Part shown: piece after piece, positions 1 through 7,608 of the stretch
Numbering within the stretch: position 1 is the stretch's first letter
Layout of the letters: every line of letters begins with the position of its first letter
Assembly: GCF_014207935.1 (NCBI RefSeq)
Contig: NZ_JACHLL010000004.1
Span: 248,001-312,000, forward strand
Source of the DNA: Pseudomonas fluvialis
Lineage (GTDB): Bacteria; Pseudomonadota; Gammaproteobacteria; Pseudomonadales; Pseudomonadaceae
Length of the DNA stretch: 64,000 nt
Direction: 5' to 3'
Notes under the pieces: generated by a model
Database searches by the model: none
Told to the model about the DNA's origin: nothing
The model's input: only the letters and a program-made list of their open reading frames with translations
Made by a program: the position numbers and the translations under genes

Positions 1-437
1 TTCGCAATGCTAAGTCTCCCAGACTTGCGCTTATCAACTAAGACACCATTGCGCCAGTCGGGTCGCAAAATCTGACTCTCAGTTGATGCACCTGCATCAA
101 GCAGCAGAAAAAGCTCAACACCAATTGCAGGCTCAGCCCCATCTGGAAGCGTCACCTTTGCGAGCAGTGCTGTTAGCTGTTTCGTGAACGTAAATCTCCG
201 TTTGGGACGCCCCTTTCCCTCCGGAGCAGCAGCCACAGAAAACAGAGCCTGCACCTCAAGCAGTTTGAGCGCCTTCGACACGCTGGAGAGCCTGACCCCG
301 AAGCGTTCGGCCAACTCCGTCGCCGTACTTACAAATCCACCCTCGGCCTGATGGCTCAGCAGCAACCTGACGAGCAGATATTTCCCCTCCGGCTCAAGGC
401 CTTTTACCTCACACAGCAAATACCGAACGACACTCAC
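1..437 (-). CDS. winged-helix DNA-binding protein, 3' end outside window
   Basis: The minus strand is open from a GTG at 437 to the window edge (about 145 residues), so the C-terminus is missing. The GTG is preceded by GAGGGA at a normal distance, and no ATG start is available because a nearby ATG meets a stop after two codons. Residues 15-75 look like a MarR/IclR-type winged helix: a helix with YLLVRLLLSH, then TATELAERFGVRLSSVSKAL as helix-turn-helix, then a basic wing (GKGRPKRRFTF). I do not recognise the family. The gene diverges from the gene at 554 across a 116-bp gap holding a promoter and a palindrome, so it may regulate that gene or itself. Confidence 0.6.
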   Translation of the reverse strand, partial: MSVVRYLLCEVKGLEPEGKYLLVRLLLSHQAEGGFVSTATELAERFGVRLSSVSKALKLLEVQALFSVAAAPEGKGRPKRRFTFTKQLTALLAKVTLPDGAEPAIGVELFLLLDAGASTESQILRPDWRNGVLVDKRKSGRLSIA

Positions 438-472
438 ACTAGTCCCTCAGCCACTCATGGGATACACCATAA

Positions 473-502
473 TTATCACAGCGAAATTACAGCCTGTATA
501 AT
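473..502 (+). promoter_or_regulatory. putative sigma-70 promoter for the gene at 554
   Basis: TTATCA at 473-478 and a perfect TATAAT at 497-502 are separated by 18 bp. Transcription would start near 509, giving a leader of about 45 nt that contains the palindrome at 512-523. Confidence 0.55.
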
Positions 503-511
503 TTCAATCTT

Positions 512-523
512 GTTACGCGTAAC
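512..523. promoter_or_regulatory. 12-bp perfect palindrome, candidate operator
   Basis: GTTACGCGTAAC is a perfect palindrome just downstream of the predicted start site. It is followed by a further GTAACG repeat to 529. The position suits a repressor, possibly one of the two flanking gene products. The binder is unknown. Confidence 0.45.
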
Positions 524-553
524 GTAACGAATAACAGATTTAAAGGTACAGAC

Positions 554-1300
554 ATGGCAAAGCGCAAGGTGGGCTTGGAGTGGCTAGACACGTCTGACGA
601 GCAGGCCGTCAATTGGGCCTACAACTACCTTCAGCAGCACGGCAAACCGGTACCCGGCAATCACGGACAAAGGAATGCAGAAACCCTGCTCAAGAAAGGC
701 CTCCGAATAGAGGAAGCAGTGGATGGACGTCAATTTCTCAGCACCATGAGAAATGCCTATCGTCAGCAGAAATGGCGCCTGACAAAACCCGGCCTGAAGA
801 ACAGGACATTTCGACTTCACACTCCTGTCGCAGCAAAACTGGACTCACTCGCAAAGCAAGAACGAGTTAGACCTACCGACCTAGTAGAAACACTGATTGC
901 TGAAACTGCCAAAGCCCATGCCGGAATTAGCAAGAAACTAAAAGAGTCAAAGGAGCGCGAAAATCGCGAGAAAGGCCACGCAAATCTTCGAGAGAAAGGC
1001 CTCAAGGCCTGCGTCACCGCACTTGAGGAAATGCTTTCCGACGCCCTCATGAGGATCAGCTACTACGAAACGGTCTGCGGCACCCCTACAGATGTGCACG
1101 GCCCCCTCAGCAGTCACTACCAACAGGCATGGTCCGAAGCACAGCAAAAGCTCAACGCCATTCGGAAGCAGCATGCAGGTCCACACAACCACAAAAGAGC
1201 ATTGGATCGTCCTGAACAAATGACACGCCCCAACCAACCACCCCCAAACGGGAATCAAGATGTGGGTCAACGTGTGGGTCAAAAGAATACCATCAAATAA
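554..1300 (+). CDS. hypothetical protein, possible ribbon-helix-helix DNA-binding
   Basis: This is a 248-residue soluble, basic protein with no signal peptide. Residues about 83-120 (TFRLHTPVAAKLDSLAKQ and the following PTDLVETLIAE) resemble a ribbon-helix-helix: a short strand, then two amphipathic helices. A charged coiled-coil-like stretch (KKLKESKERENREKG) follows, then a low-complexity Pro/Asn/Gln tail. I do not recognise the family. Its base composition is less GC-rich than the core genes further right. It has its own promoter and terminator and diverges from a winged-helix gene, an arrangement common in mobile-element maintenance or regulation modules. The start is supported by the leader and by the lack of a better upstream codon. 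Confidence 0.6.
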   Translation: MAKRKVGLEWLDTSDEQAVNWAYNYLQQHGKPVPGNHGQRNAETLLKKGLRIEEAVDGRQFLSTMRNAYRQQKWRLTKPGLKNRTFRLHTPVAAKLDSLAKQERVRPTDLVETLIAETAKAHAGISKKLKESKERENREKGHANLREKGLKACVTALEEMLSDALMRISYYETVCGTPTDVHGPLSSHYQQAWSEAQQKLNAIRKQHAGPHNHKRALDRPEQMTRPNQPPPNGNQDVGQRVGQKNTIK

Positions 1301-1330
1301 ATCCATTTAAATTCAAGCGGATAATCAAAT

Positions 1331-1358
1331 AAAAAACCGGCCACAAGCCGGCTTTTTT
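1331..1358 (+). terminator. rho-independent terminator
   Basis: Stem CCGGC/GCCGG, extended by A-T pairs, with loop CACAA and a run of six T. It lies 30 bp after the stop of the gene at 554. Confidence 0.8.
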
Positions 1359-1492
1359 ATTGCGCAAAAATCCACCCTACGTTGGTTTACCCATCTTTCA
1401 CAAAGCCTCATGACGAGGCACAGGACTAAACTTGTATGAAGAAAGGGACGGAGTGGGCAAGCTAGCGAGAGATTACTAAGTCAATGCAGCAC

Positions 1493-2089
1493 TCACGGGC
1501 AGAGGTAGTCAACCTGCGCGTAACTACGCCGAAACGGATCGGTCAGGTCATCGCTATAGTTGTCGAGCAACAGCCGCCGCTTGGGTAAAAGATGGGCGCG
1601 GAAGAAGCGACTGAAGCTAGCCAGGCGCTCCCCCCTGAGCGTCAGATGAACGCAGCCATTATCAATACGAATGGTTCCTGACTGGAGCTGCTCGGTCAAA
1701 CGTACGTCAACCAACCGATGCTCCTTCAGATACTCCTGCTTGAATACGTCCGAGAAGCGACTTTGCTGGATTCCGCCACCACGCTGCTGCAGCTTCTCGA
1801 GGATATAGAAGGACAGCGAGCGGTCGACCACCGTCGGCACTGAGATCGCAAGCGCATAGGCTGTCAGCAGCCATATGAGCACCATCTGCATCTTTTCGAA
1901 GGTTCCAAAGACGCTAAAAACGTGCATGCGCCAGATGGTTACGGCAGCAATCAGAGCGGCCAGAGCGCCATCGAGGAGCGCACTGTAGAACACCACATCG
2001 ACCCCAAAATAGGCGACATGTATCCAGTAGACCAAGCAAGCGAGTGCCACAAAGAACAGTGAAGCTACGAGAAAGCGCCAGGTCTTCAT
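1493..2089 (-). CDS. small membrane protein with C-terminal winged-helix-like region
   Basis: The 198-residue protein has three predicted membrane helices (about residues 6-24, 30-54 and 68-90), followed by a soluble tail. A conserved-looking VPTVVDRSLSFYIL segment follows the third helix. The tail (VRLTEQLQSGTIRIDNG, then VHLTLRGERLASFSRFF) has the strand-turn-helix pattern of a winged helix, but the sequence alone does not prove DNA binding. It is the last gene of a five-gene operon and overlaps gtrA by 4 bp (ATGA), so it is probably translationally coupled. Its role is unknown. From its partners it may be an accessory to lipid-linked sugar transfer. Confidence 0.7.
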   Translation of the reverse strand: MKTWRFLVASLFFVALACLVYWIHVAYFGVDVVFYSALLDGALAALIAAVTIWRMHVFSVFGTFEKMQMVLIWLLTAYALAISVPTVVDRSLSFYILEKLQQRGGGIQQSRFSDVFKQEYLKEHRLVDVRLTEQLQSGTIRIDNGCVHLTLRGERLASFSRFFRAHLLPKRRLLLDNYSDDLTDPFRRSYAQVDYLCP

Positions 2090-2481
2090 GCCGCCTTGAA
2101 AACCAGTAGTTTGTTGCCCAGGTAGCTCAGCACGGCCTGCATCATCACGGCCAGAAAGAGACCCACCGTGTAGTCCCGCTGCAGCTGATCCGTCCAGATG
2201 TAGAGCAATAGTCCGTGCAGACAGGCAATCACGGCATAGGACGCGAGAAAGCGCATGGCCTGGCTCACAAGAGCCCCCTCCGAATGCCGGAAGACGAAGA
2301 AACGACTACCAATGAAAGACGCCGCAATACCGAACCAAGCGGCAAAAAAATTGGCCAGACCGGCCGACGGCATTTCGAGCACCCGCAGATTGAAGCTCAG
2401 AACGGCGAAGTGAATCCCCGCGGCGAAAAGCCCGTTGAGGGCGAAGCGCACGATCTCCGCAACACGAAAATCAAGGTTCAT
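2086..2481 (-). CDS. GtrA-like membrane protein (lipid-linked sugar flippase family)
   Basis: The 131-residue protein has four hydrophobic helices, typical of the GtrA/PF04138 family. Members are thought to flip undecaprenyl-phosphate-linked sugars across the inner membrane or to help their transfer. Recognisable features are FALNGLFAAGIHFAVL at the start, FFAAWFGIAASFIGSRFFVF in the middle and SYLGNKLLVF at the end. The start at 2481 is chosen because its ATG overlaps the stop of the upstream glycosyltransferase (ATGA). A start five codons earlier is also possible. The neighbouring GtrB-like transferase supports the assignment, but the sugar is unknown. Confidence 0.8.
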   Translation of the reverse strand: MNLDFRVAEIVRFALNGLFAAGIHFAVLSFNLRVLEMPSAGLANFFAAWFGIAASFIGSRFFVFRHSEGALVSQAMRFLASYAVIACLHGLLLYIWTDQLQRDYTVGLFLAVMMQAVLSYLGNKLLVFKAA

Positions 2482-3446
2482 TGGCAATGCTGGCATATCG
2501 ACAGCGGACTGCTGTGCTCGACATAGTCGATAAACTGTGCATATGGCGAATGCGAAAGCCCACCAGACTTACTGACGCCAGTGAGCATGAGACTGATCAA
2601 TGCCAGGGATCCAGTCTGGAGGAAAACAACAAACAAGATTCCGAGCGCCACCGAAAACCACCCCGGAGTCGCGAAACCCGATACCTTGAGGACGATTGTT
2701 GCCAGACCCGCAACCACTGTCAGCCCACCGATCAGAGCTGAAGCAATTCCAACACGCACTAGCACATCTTCAGCGAAGACCATGACTCCGCGGAACCCGT
2801 GCAACGCAAGATCGACAAAACTCATCTTGCTCTGGCCGATATAACGCGGACCGCGATCGAGAGCACAAATACGGATTCGCAGTCGCGAACTCAACACGCA
2901 ACTGGCAACGTGGATCCACAGTTCCTGCATAGAGGTGAGCCGCCTGACAGCTGCCGGCTTGATTGCCATGAAGTTTCCAAAGCTGATCTGGCGCCCTGTC
3001 AAAACCTTGAATAGCGTTCTATAGAGAAAATAGAACGCTTTGAAGCGAAGAGTCTCGACGCGTGTCTTGCGCTGAGCAACGACCAAATCAACATCCGGAG
3101 CACTCAGTTCATTGAGCAATTCCGGAATCGAAGTAGGTAGATCCTCTCCGTCAGAATCCATGACCACGACCTGCGCCGTGCCCATATGTTCCGCTACGTA
3201 GCCGATACCTATCGCAATGGCTCGCTGGTGACCTACGTTGCGGCGCAAACGAATGACCGTACCGTTCAGCCCAACAGCACTCATCTTCGCCAGATCGACC
3301 GGTTGCTGCACAGAACCGTCATCAACCGCCACTACATAGACCTTCGCGCCAAAAGTCGCAGATAGCTCATCGAACAGGCGGGCAGATGCCTCGGCATCCT
3401 CAAAGACCGGAGTGACTACGACAAAGTCGGGGGAAATTGCGCACAT
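2478..3446 (-). CDS. GtrB/DPM1-like family 2 glycosyltransferase
   Basis: The 322-residue protein has an N-terminal GT-A domain (VVTPVFEDAEAS at 10-21, then VVAVDDGS and the metal-binding VVMDSDGED near 95-103). Two C-terminal membrane helices follow (about 230-300). This architecture is that of GtrB-type polyprenyl-phosphate glycosyltransferases, which move a sugar from a nucleotide donor to undecaprenyl phosphate at the cytoplasmic face. It would supply the lipid-linked sugar for the GtrA-like protein and for the large GT-C enzyme encoded upstream. It lies 78 bp after the UbiA-family gene and overlaps gtrA. The donor sugar cannot be read from the sequence. Confidence 0.85.
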   Translation of the reverse strand: MCAISPDFVVVTPVFEDAEASARLFDELSATFGAKVYVVAVDDGSVQQPVDLAKMSAVGLNGTVIRLRRNVGHQRAIAIGIGYVAEHMGTAQVVVMDSDGEDLPTSIPELLNELSAPDVDLVVAQRKTRVETLRFKAFYFLYRTLFKVLTGRQISFGNFMAIKPAAVRRLTSMQELWIHVASCVLSSRLRIRICALDRGPRYIGQSKMSFVDLALHGFRGVMVFAEDVLVRVGIASALIGGLTVVAGLATIVLKVSGFATPGWFSVALGILFVVFLQTGSLALISLMLTGVSKSGGLSHSPYAQFIDYVEHSSPLSICQHCQ

Positions 3447-3524
3447 GGCTTCAGGGCGTTCAGAGTTCAGGAGATGCTTACACTAGAGCGGAGAAAGCTG
3501 CGACGTACCTTGCTGGCACGCGGA

Positions 3525-4433
3525 CTAGCTCACCCTTTCTAACAAGACCGATCCGGCCAGCATGGTGCCAATAAGCCCATAGAGCAGTCTATAGATCTTC
3601 TGGTACTTGAGCAGGCTTTCGAAGCTGAGGCCGGCCCGCCAGGCCCGCAAGGATGCATGGAGGTGCAGCAGCAGGAACCCTACGACGAATACGAGCATGC
3701 GTGGCAGCAGGCCGGACAGAGCAAGGGCGATCAGCAGCGCATAGGCCCCAGTGAACAGGATAATGCCGGCCACAAAACTTTGCGCCCTACCAAAGGCAAC
3801 CGCATTGGTACGGATGCCATTGAGCCGATCCCCATCGTAACCGCGGGCTTCGTGCATAAGATGACCGGCCGCAAAGATCAGTCCGAAGAAACAGCCGATA
3901 ACAATACCCCGCTCATCAACGGCAGAAAAGGTTGCGTAGCCAAGCAGAAAGTGCAGCGTGCCGCCCACGAGATGAAGGCAGGAGCCCAGAACCGGACGCC
4001 CCTTCATATGAATCGAAGGGGCGGAATAGAGCGTGCTGAGAACCAGGATTGCAATCGCAAGGGTGAGCGAAACCGGCCCCAGCAACGAGAACAACAGAAG
4101 CGTCATGCCAAGTAGTGCGACCGCAAGAAATCCGACAGCGGCGCGGCTCACGCCCCTCGACGCAAACGTCTGCGCAGCGCGATGCGGATCCCGGAGATCG
4201 CCATCGATACCCGCCCAATCGTTTATCACAAACACATGCCCAACCAGACACAGACTTCCGAAAGCAAAGACGAAAGCCCTGATGCAGTCTTGAACAGACA
4301 AGGAACCGAGAGCCAGTAGCACTCCCATCAGCGGAGCCCCTTGCAGCACCAGCACTTCGTCGAAGCGGATTGAGGACAGCAGGCGTAGTAATTGTCGCAC
4401 CGACTGCGGACGAAGACCCGCCGTAGCGATCAT
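3525..4433 (-). CDS. UbiA-family prenyltransferase
   Basis: The 302-residue polytopic protein has about eight to nine membrane helices. Both Asp-rich Mg/diphosphate motifs of the UbiA superfamily are present: NDWAGIDGDLRDP near residues 71-83 and YDGDRLNGIRT near 198-208. Family members transfer a prenyl chain from a prenyl diphosphate to an aromatic ring, a glycerol-phosphate or a sugar phosphate. The ATG overlaps the stop of the large upstream gene (ATGA), so the two are likely coupled. It is not UbiA of ubiquinone synthesis by context, since no ubiC is present. With the DxDD-containing partner it may act in a meroterpenoid or modified-lipid pathway. The acceptor is unknown. Confidence 0.8.
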   Translation of the reverse strand: MIATAGLRPQSVRQLLRLLSSIRFDEVLVLQGAPLMGVLLALGSLSVQDCIRAFVFAFGSLCLVGHVFVINDWAGIDGDLRDPHRAAQTFASRGVSRAAVGFLAVALLGMTLLLFSLLGPVSLTLAIAILVLSTLYSAPSIHMKGRPVLGSCLHLVGGTLHFLLGYATFSAVDERGIVIGCFFGLIFAAGHLMHEARGYDGDRLNGIRTNAVAFGRAQSFVAGIILFTGAYALLIALALSGLLPRMLVFVVGFLLLHLHASLRAWRAGLSFESLLKYQKIYRLLYGLIGTMLAGSVLLERVS

Positions 4434-7207
4434 GGTTTGGCACTACCATTCTCGGAGTTCGGCACGCGCCCTCCAGCACCAGGCGATGCGGCAGACAGAG
4501 CACCCTCGTGCTCGTAATAAAGCCTGAGCCAGAGGGCATAGCCAAACGCCTCAGACCAGTAGTAACGGCTTACACTCGCACTCAGGTCATTGTGATAAAG
4601 CAGCGGCGGATTGCCTTTCAAGGACGCGAAGTTTTCAGCTGCCAGCTTACTCAGCAACAGCGTGATGGCCTTCGAGCGACTCTCGGTGAGATCATTCGCA
4701 GCTTCAAAGTGGCGTAGATGCCCAAGGAGTTCAAGCCATATGCCCTGGCCCGCGACCGTGGTCCGCAGCCGCGACTCAGGCAACTGCAACGGGCATCCCG
4801 CCTCGCTCACCTCATGCAAACGCAAAAGAACGATCGGCGGCGCCAAGCGGTAATAGACCCAGAGAGATTCGTCTGTCGAACGCTTCTGCAAAGCGGTACA
4901 CAACTCACGAGCGGCAGGCAGATCTACCTGGGCCAGCCACAGATAGACATGGAGCTGAATGCCAATATCGGGCGGATTAGGATCCTTCCCAGGATCGATG
5001 CATCTAAATTGCTCTCTTGGTGCAAGCCAAGTCTGATAGAGGCCATCCGAAGTACGGAACTGCTTTAGCGTCGACAGCGCTAGCGGTAGTAACGCCGAGT
5101 GAGGATTCGGCGCGATTCGCCAGGCGAGAGCCGTGTCGTCTGCATCGGGCGTAATCCTGCAACCCATCACACCCATCGTCGGCAGATCGGGGCGACCGTG
5201 ATAGCGAACGAGGCCATTTTCCTCGATCTGGTTTGTCAGAAACTTACGCGCCCGCACCATGGCGCCTGTTAGGCCAGCCTGCCGGGCTATCGGTTCCACC
5301 ACATCGATCAGAGCAGCGTTGATGAATATGTTCAGCTCCTGCCGTTGCGGCACGAACCGTGTTTCCTTGGAGAACTCGGTAAGCCAGTAACCGGCATGGC
5401 TCTGATGCTCAACGAGAAGCGAGACAGCACTTCGTGCGGCCTTCACTAGGCGGGAATCACTTTGGGTGACAATGAATCTGCGCTCGCCGAGCAGGCGTTG
5501 CTGGCCGCCGGAACGGTCTCGCACGAGCGCAGTCACCACATGCGCTCCAGGCGCTAGGTCGTCAGCGGGAAACTTCACTTGCCAACCGCCTGGATCCCGC
5601 GTGCCTAGCGCGCGCACAACGTCGGGACGTTCGAAGAAGACATCAGTACCGCCGACCACAACCTGACCATCCACCATCAGCGTGACATCCGACGGCGTGT
5701 GGCCATCCATAAGCGCCCAGCCGGCCACCACTAAGTGCCGACCACCGCCTTCGTCGCGCATTTCGGCAACGTCGATGTTCCCCTTAAGCTCACCGAAGTC
5801 GGGGGCGATTAGTCCATGCTTCAGCTCAGCGAGAAATGGGGTGTTGCCAATATCCCAAACCAACTGCTTCCATGTGTCACGAGTTATGAGCGGCCCCTTG
5901 GCCGCCACGGCCGATCCTAAGGCCTTGCCGGTGTAGCAAAAAGCTCCCACGCCCTGAATGACAACCGCAATGAGGCACGCCAAACCAAACACCGCGCGAC
6001 CGAGCGTGCGCAAGCGCTCGAAAACCGGAGACAGCATCCAAACGAGAATGGGTAGTGCCTCTGTGAGATACCGTGGCCCCCAACTTAGACCCTGCTCCCA
6101 ATGTGTCGCGCCGTAAAAAAGCAACTGCACCACCAAGGCGCCACCCGCCGCCAACGTGAGTCCCCGCGAACCCTGATCGCGCAACACAAATGGCAGGAAT
6201 AAAGGTACAAACAGCAAGAACGGAGAAAAGACGAAAAGCCCGTAAACCGGACTGAACAGCAGTACAGCAATTCCGTAGAGCGTATCCTCACCAAATTTCG
6301 AGACCCTGCTTTCAAGCGAGGGCATCAGGCCATAACCCCCGATGACATGACCTACCACGAACAGGTTGTAGGCCAGCGCAAGCCCAACTGGCACTGCAGC
6401 TGCAGCAAGAAACCAGATCAAGCGGGACCCGGCCCAGCGGATTGCATAAAGCGCAAAACCCGCAGCAAGGATGGCATCGGGCTGTCGATTGCAGGCCAGA
6501 AGCGCGCAAAAGAGACCTGCGCCGAGCGCCCGCAAAGGCGTACAAGGCCCGGTGAGCAAGTACAACATGGCGACAACCAGCAGTCCCGCAAGCCCATGCA
6601 TCCATAGAGCCTGACTGCTGATCACCCATGTCGTTGTACCCAACGCATACGCGATCGTAAGCAGTACGGCGGCATCAGGAGAGCTGCGCCGTCGCAGAAG
6701 CAGATAGAGAAGCATCGCCGACAACGACGCTAAGAAGGACGCACAGAGCTTCTCCATCACCCGAGCGACATAATCGACTCGTAGTGGCTCCCAACCCATT
6801 TCATCGAGATAGGCTACTGCCGGCAGGTACAACGGCGCGACAATCACGGGGGTCACAACGGGGTATAGCGAGACGATTCCGCCTGCAGGGTTCTTGATCA
6901 TCCAGAACGCGGCGGTCGATTGGCTTTTCCCGGTTGGAACCTCCCTGCCCTGCGCCACCAGTAGTGCAATCGGGTCCAACGTCAAACTATGGTGCTTCCA
7001 GATCGACAACGGAAGGTAGCGAGCCGGATACGTATCGCCAGCGCCGATGGTTCTCTGATTGGCGTTGTAAATCAGGAAAAAGGAAAGCCCAAGCAGCAGG
7101 CAGACCGCACAATCCCAACGCCATGAGCCATGCAAGGGGTTCGATACAGTTCCCGAGCCCGAAAAGCGTGCCCGCCACTTGCCAAAGGCGACCTTACTGG
7201 CCTGCAT
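4430..7207 (-). CDS. GT-C glycosyltransferase fused to beta-sandwich and DxDD alpha-toroid domain
   Basis: This 925-residue protein has three parts. Residues about 30-430 form a polytopic membrane domain like GT-C dolichyl/undecaprenyl-phosphate-sugar-dependent transferases, with an Asp in the first extracytoplasmic loop (GDTYPARYLPL near 57-67). Residues about 477-583 look like a small beta-sandwich (VAGWALMDG, FFERPDVV). Residues about 586-905 resemble a terpene-cyclase/prenyltransferase alpha-toroid, with a QW-like EHQSHAGYW and DADDTALAWR at 688-697. The latter resembles the catalytic DxDDTA of class II terpene cyclases. The start at 7207 has GGAG upstream; an ORF extension to 7336 adds 43 residues without a clear ribosome site. 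First gene of the operon. The domain reading is solid in outline. Catalysis is inference. Confidence 0.65.
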   Translation of the reverse strand: MQASKVAFGKWRARFSGSGTVSNPLHGSWRWDCAVCLLLGLSFFLIYNANQRTIGAGDTYPARYLPLSIWKHHSLTLDPIALLVAQGREVPTGKSQSTAAFWMIKNPAGGIVSLYPVVTPVIVAPLYLPAVAYLDEMGWEPLRVDYVARVMEKLCASFLASLSAMLLYLLLRRRSSPDAAVLLTIAYALGTTTWVISSQALWMHGLAGLLVVAMLYLLTGPCTPLRALGAGLFCALLACNRQPDAILAAGFALYAIRWAGSRLIWFLAAAAVPVGLALAYNLFVVGHVIGGYGLMPSLESRVSKFGEDTLYGIAVLLFSPVYGLFVFSPFLLFVPLFLPFVLRDQGSRGLTLAAGGALVVQLLFYGATHWEQGLSWGPRYLTEALPILVWMLSPVFERLRTLGRAVFGLACLIAVVIQGVGAFCYTGKALGSAVAAKGPLITRDTWKQLVWDIGNTPFLAELKHGLIAPDFGELKGNIDVAEMRDEGGGRHLVVAGWALMDGHTPSDVTLMVDGQVVVGGTDVFFERPDVVRALGTRDPGGWQVKFPADDLAPGAHVVTALVRDRSGGQQRLLGERRFIVTQSDSRLVKAARSAVSLLVEHQSHAGYWLTEFSKETRFVPQRQELNIFINAALIDVVEPIARQAGLTGAMVRARKFLTNQIEENGLVRYHGRPDLPTMGVMGCRITPDADDTALAWRIAPNPHSALLPLALSTLKQFRTSDGLYQTWLAPREQFRCIDPGKDPNPPDIGIQLHVYLWLAQVDLPAARELCTALQKRSTDESLWVYYRLAPPIVLLRLHEVSEAGCPLQLPESRLRTTVAGQGIWLELLGHLRHFEAANDLTESRSKAITLLLSKLAAENFASLKGNPPLLYHNDLSASVSRYYWSEAFGYALWLRLYYEHEGALSAASPGAGGRVPNSENGSAKP

Positions 7208-7608
7208 ACGACTCCAAGGACTGTTTAGAAAAGAGAGGTTGCTACACCATCTTGAATGTCGAGGGCCAATGAATAAACTCGCGCCTGTCACGCTAACGCC
7301 TAGCCACAACGAGCCCTGTGAGCGCATCGCACCCATGCGCTGCGAGTATAACTACGATGCTGAGCAGGAGTCTTGGCTCTCAGCGCGTGCTCAGCCCGGC
7401 ATTTAATCATGCACATCATCTAGATGTCGGCAATCAACACGCATGCGTACGACCCACAGCTCCTCATGCAAAAGAATAAAGCCACAGTGCTCATAGCTCC
7501 TACCCAAACACCGCATTTTTATTGTCCGTTACTTTGTCCGATCTTCGCGCAATTCCCCGTACGACTACAGTGGGTTAAGGTACACACTGACCTCCGTGGA
7601 GCGGCAGG
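7208..7608. other. 400-bp divergent intergenic region
   Basis: It separates the minus-strand glycosylation operon from the plus-strand solute-binding-protein gene and should carry promoters for both. I see no convincing -35/-10 pair, no hairpin and no RNA gene. Part of it (to 7336) is open in frame with the upstream operon and could be coding if that start is used. Its base composition is lower in GC than the genes to its right. Confidence 0.4.

Noticed and set aside
1261-1282. Direct repeat TGTGGGTCAA, two copies 2 bp apart, possible iteron pair
   Set aside because: Only two copies, inside the coding sequence of the gene at 554 where they encode a short repeated peptide; no other copies seen.
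7208-7608. Possible small RNA or small gene in the long intergenic region
   Set aside because: No terminator hairpin, no promoter pair and no ORF with a ribosome site or recognisable product.
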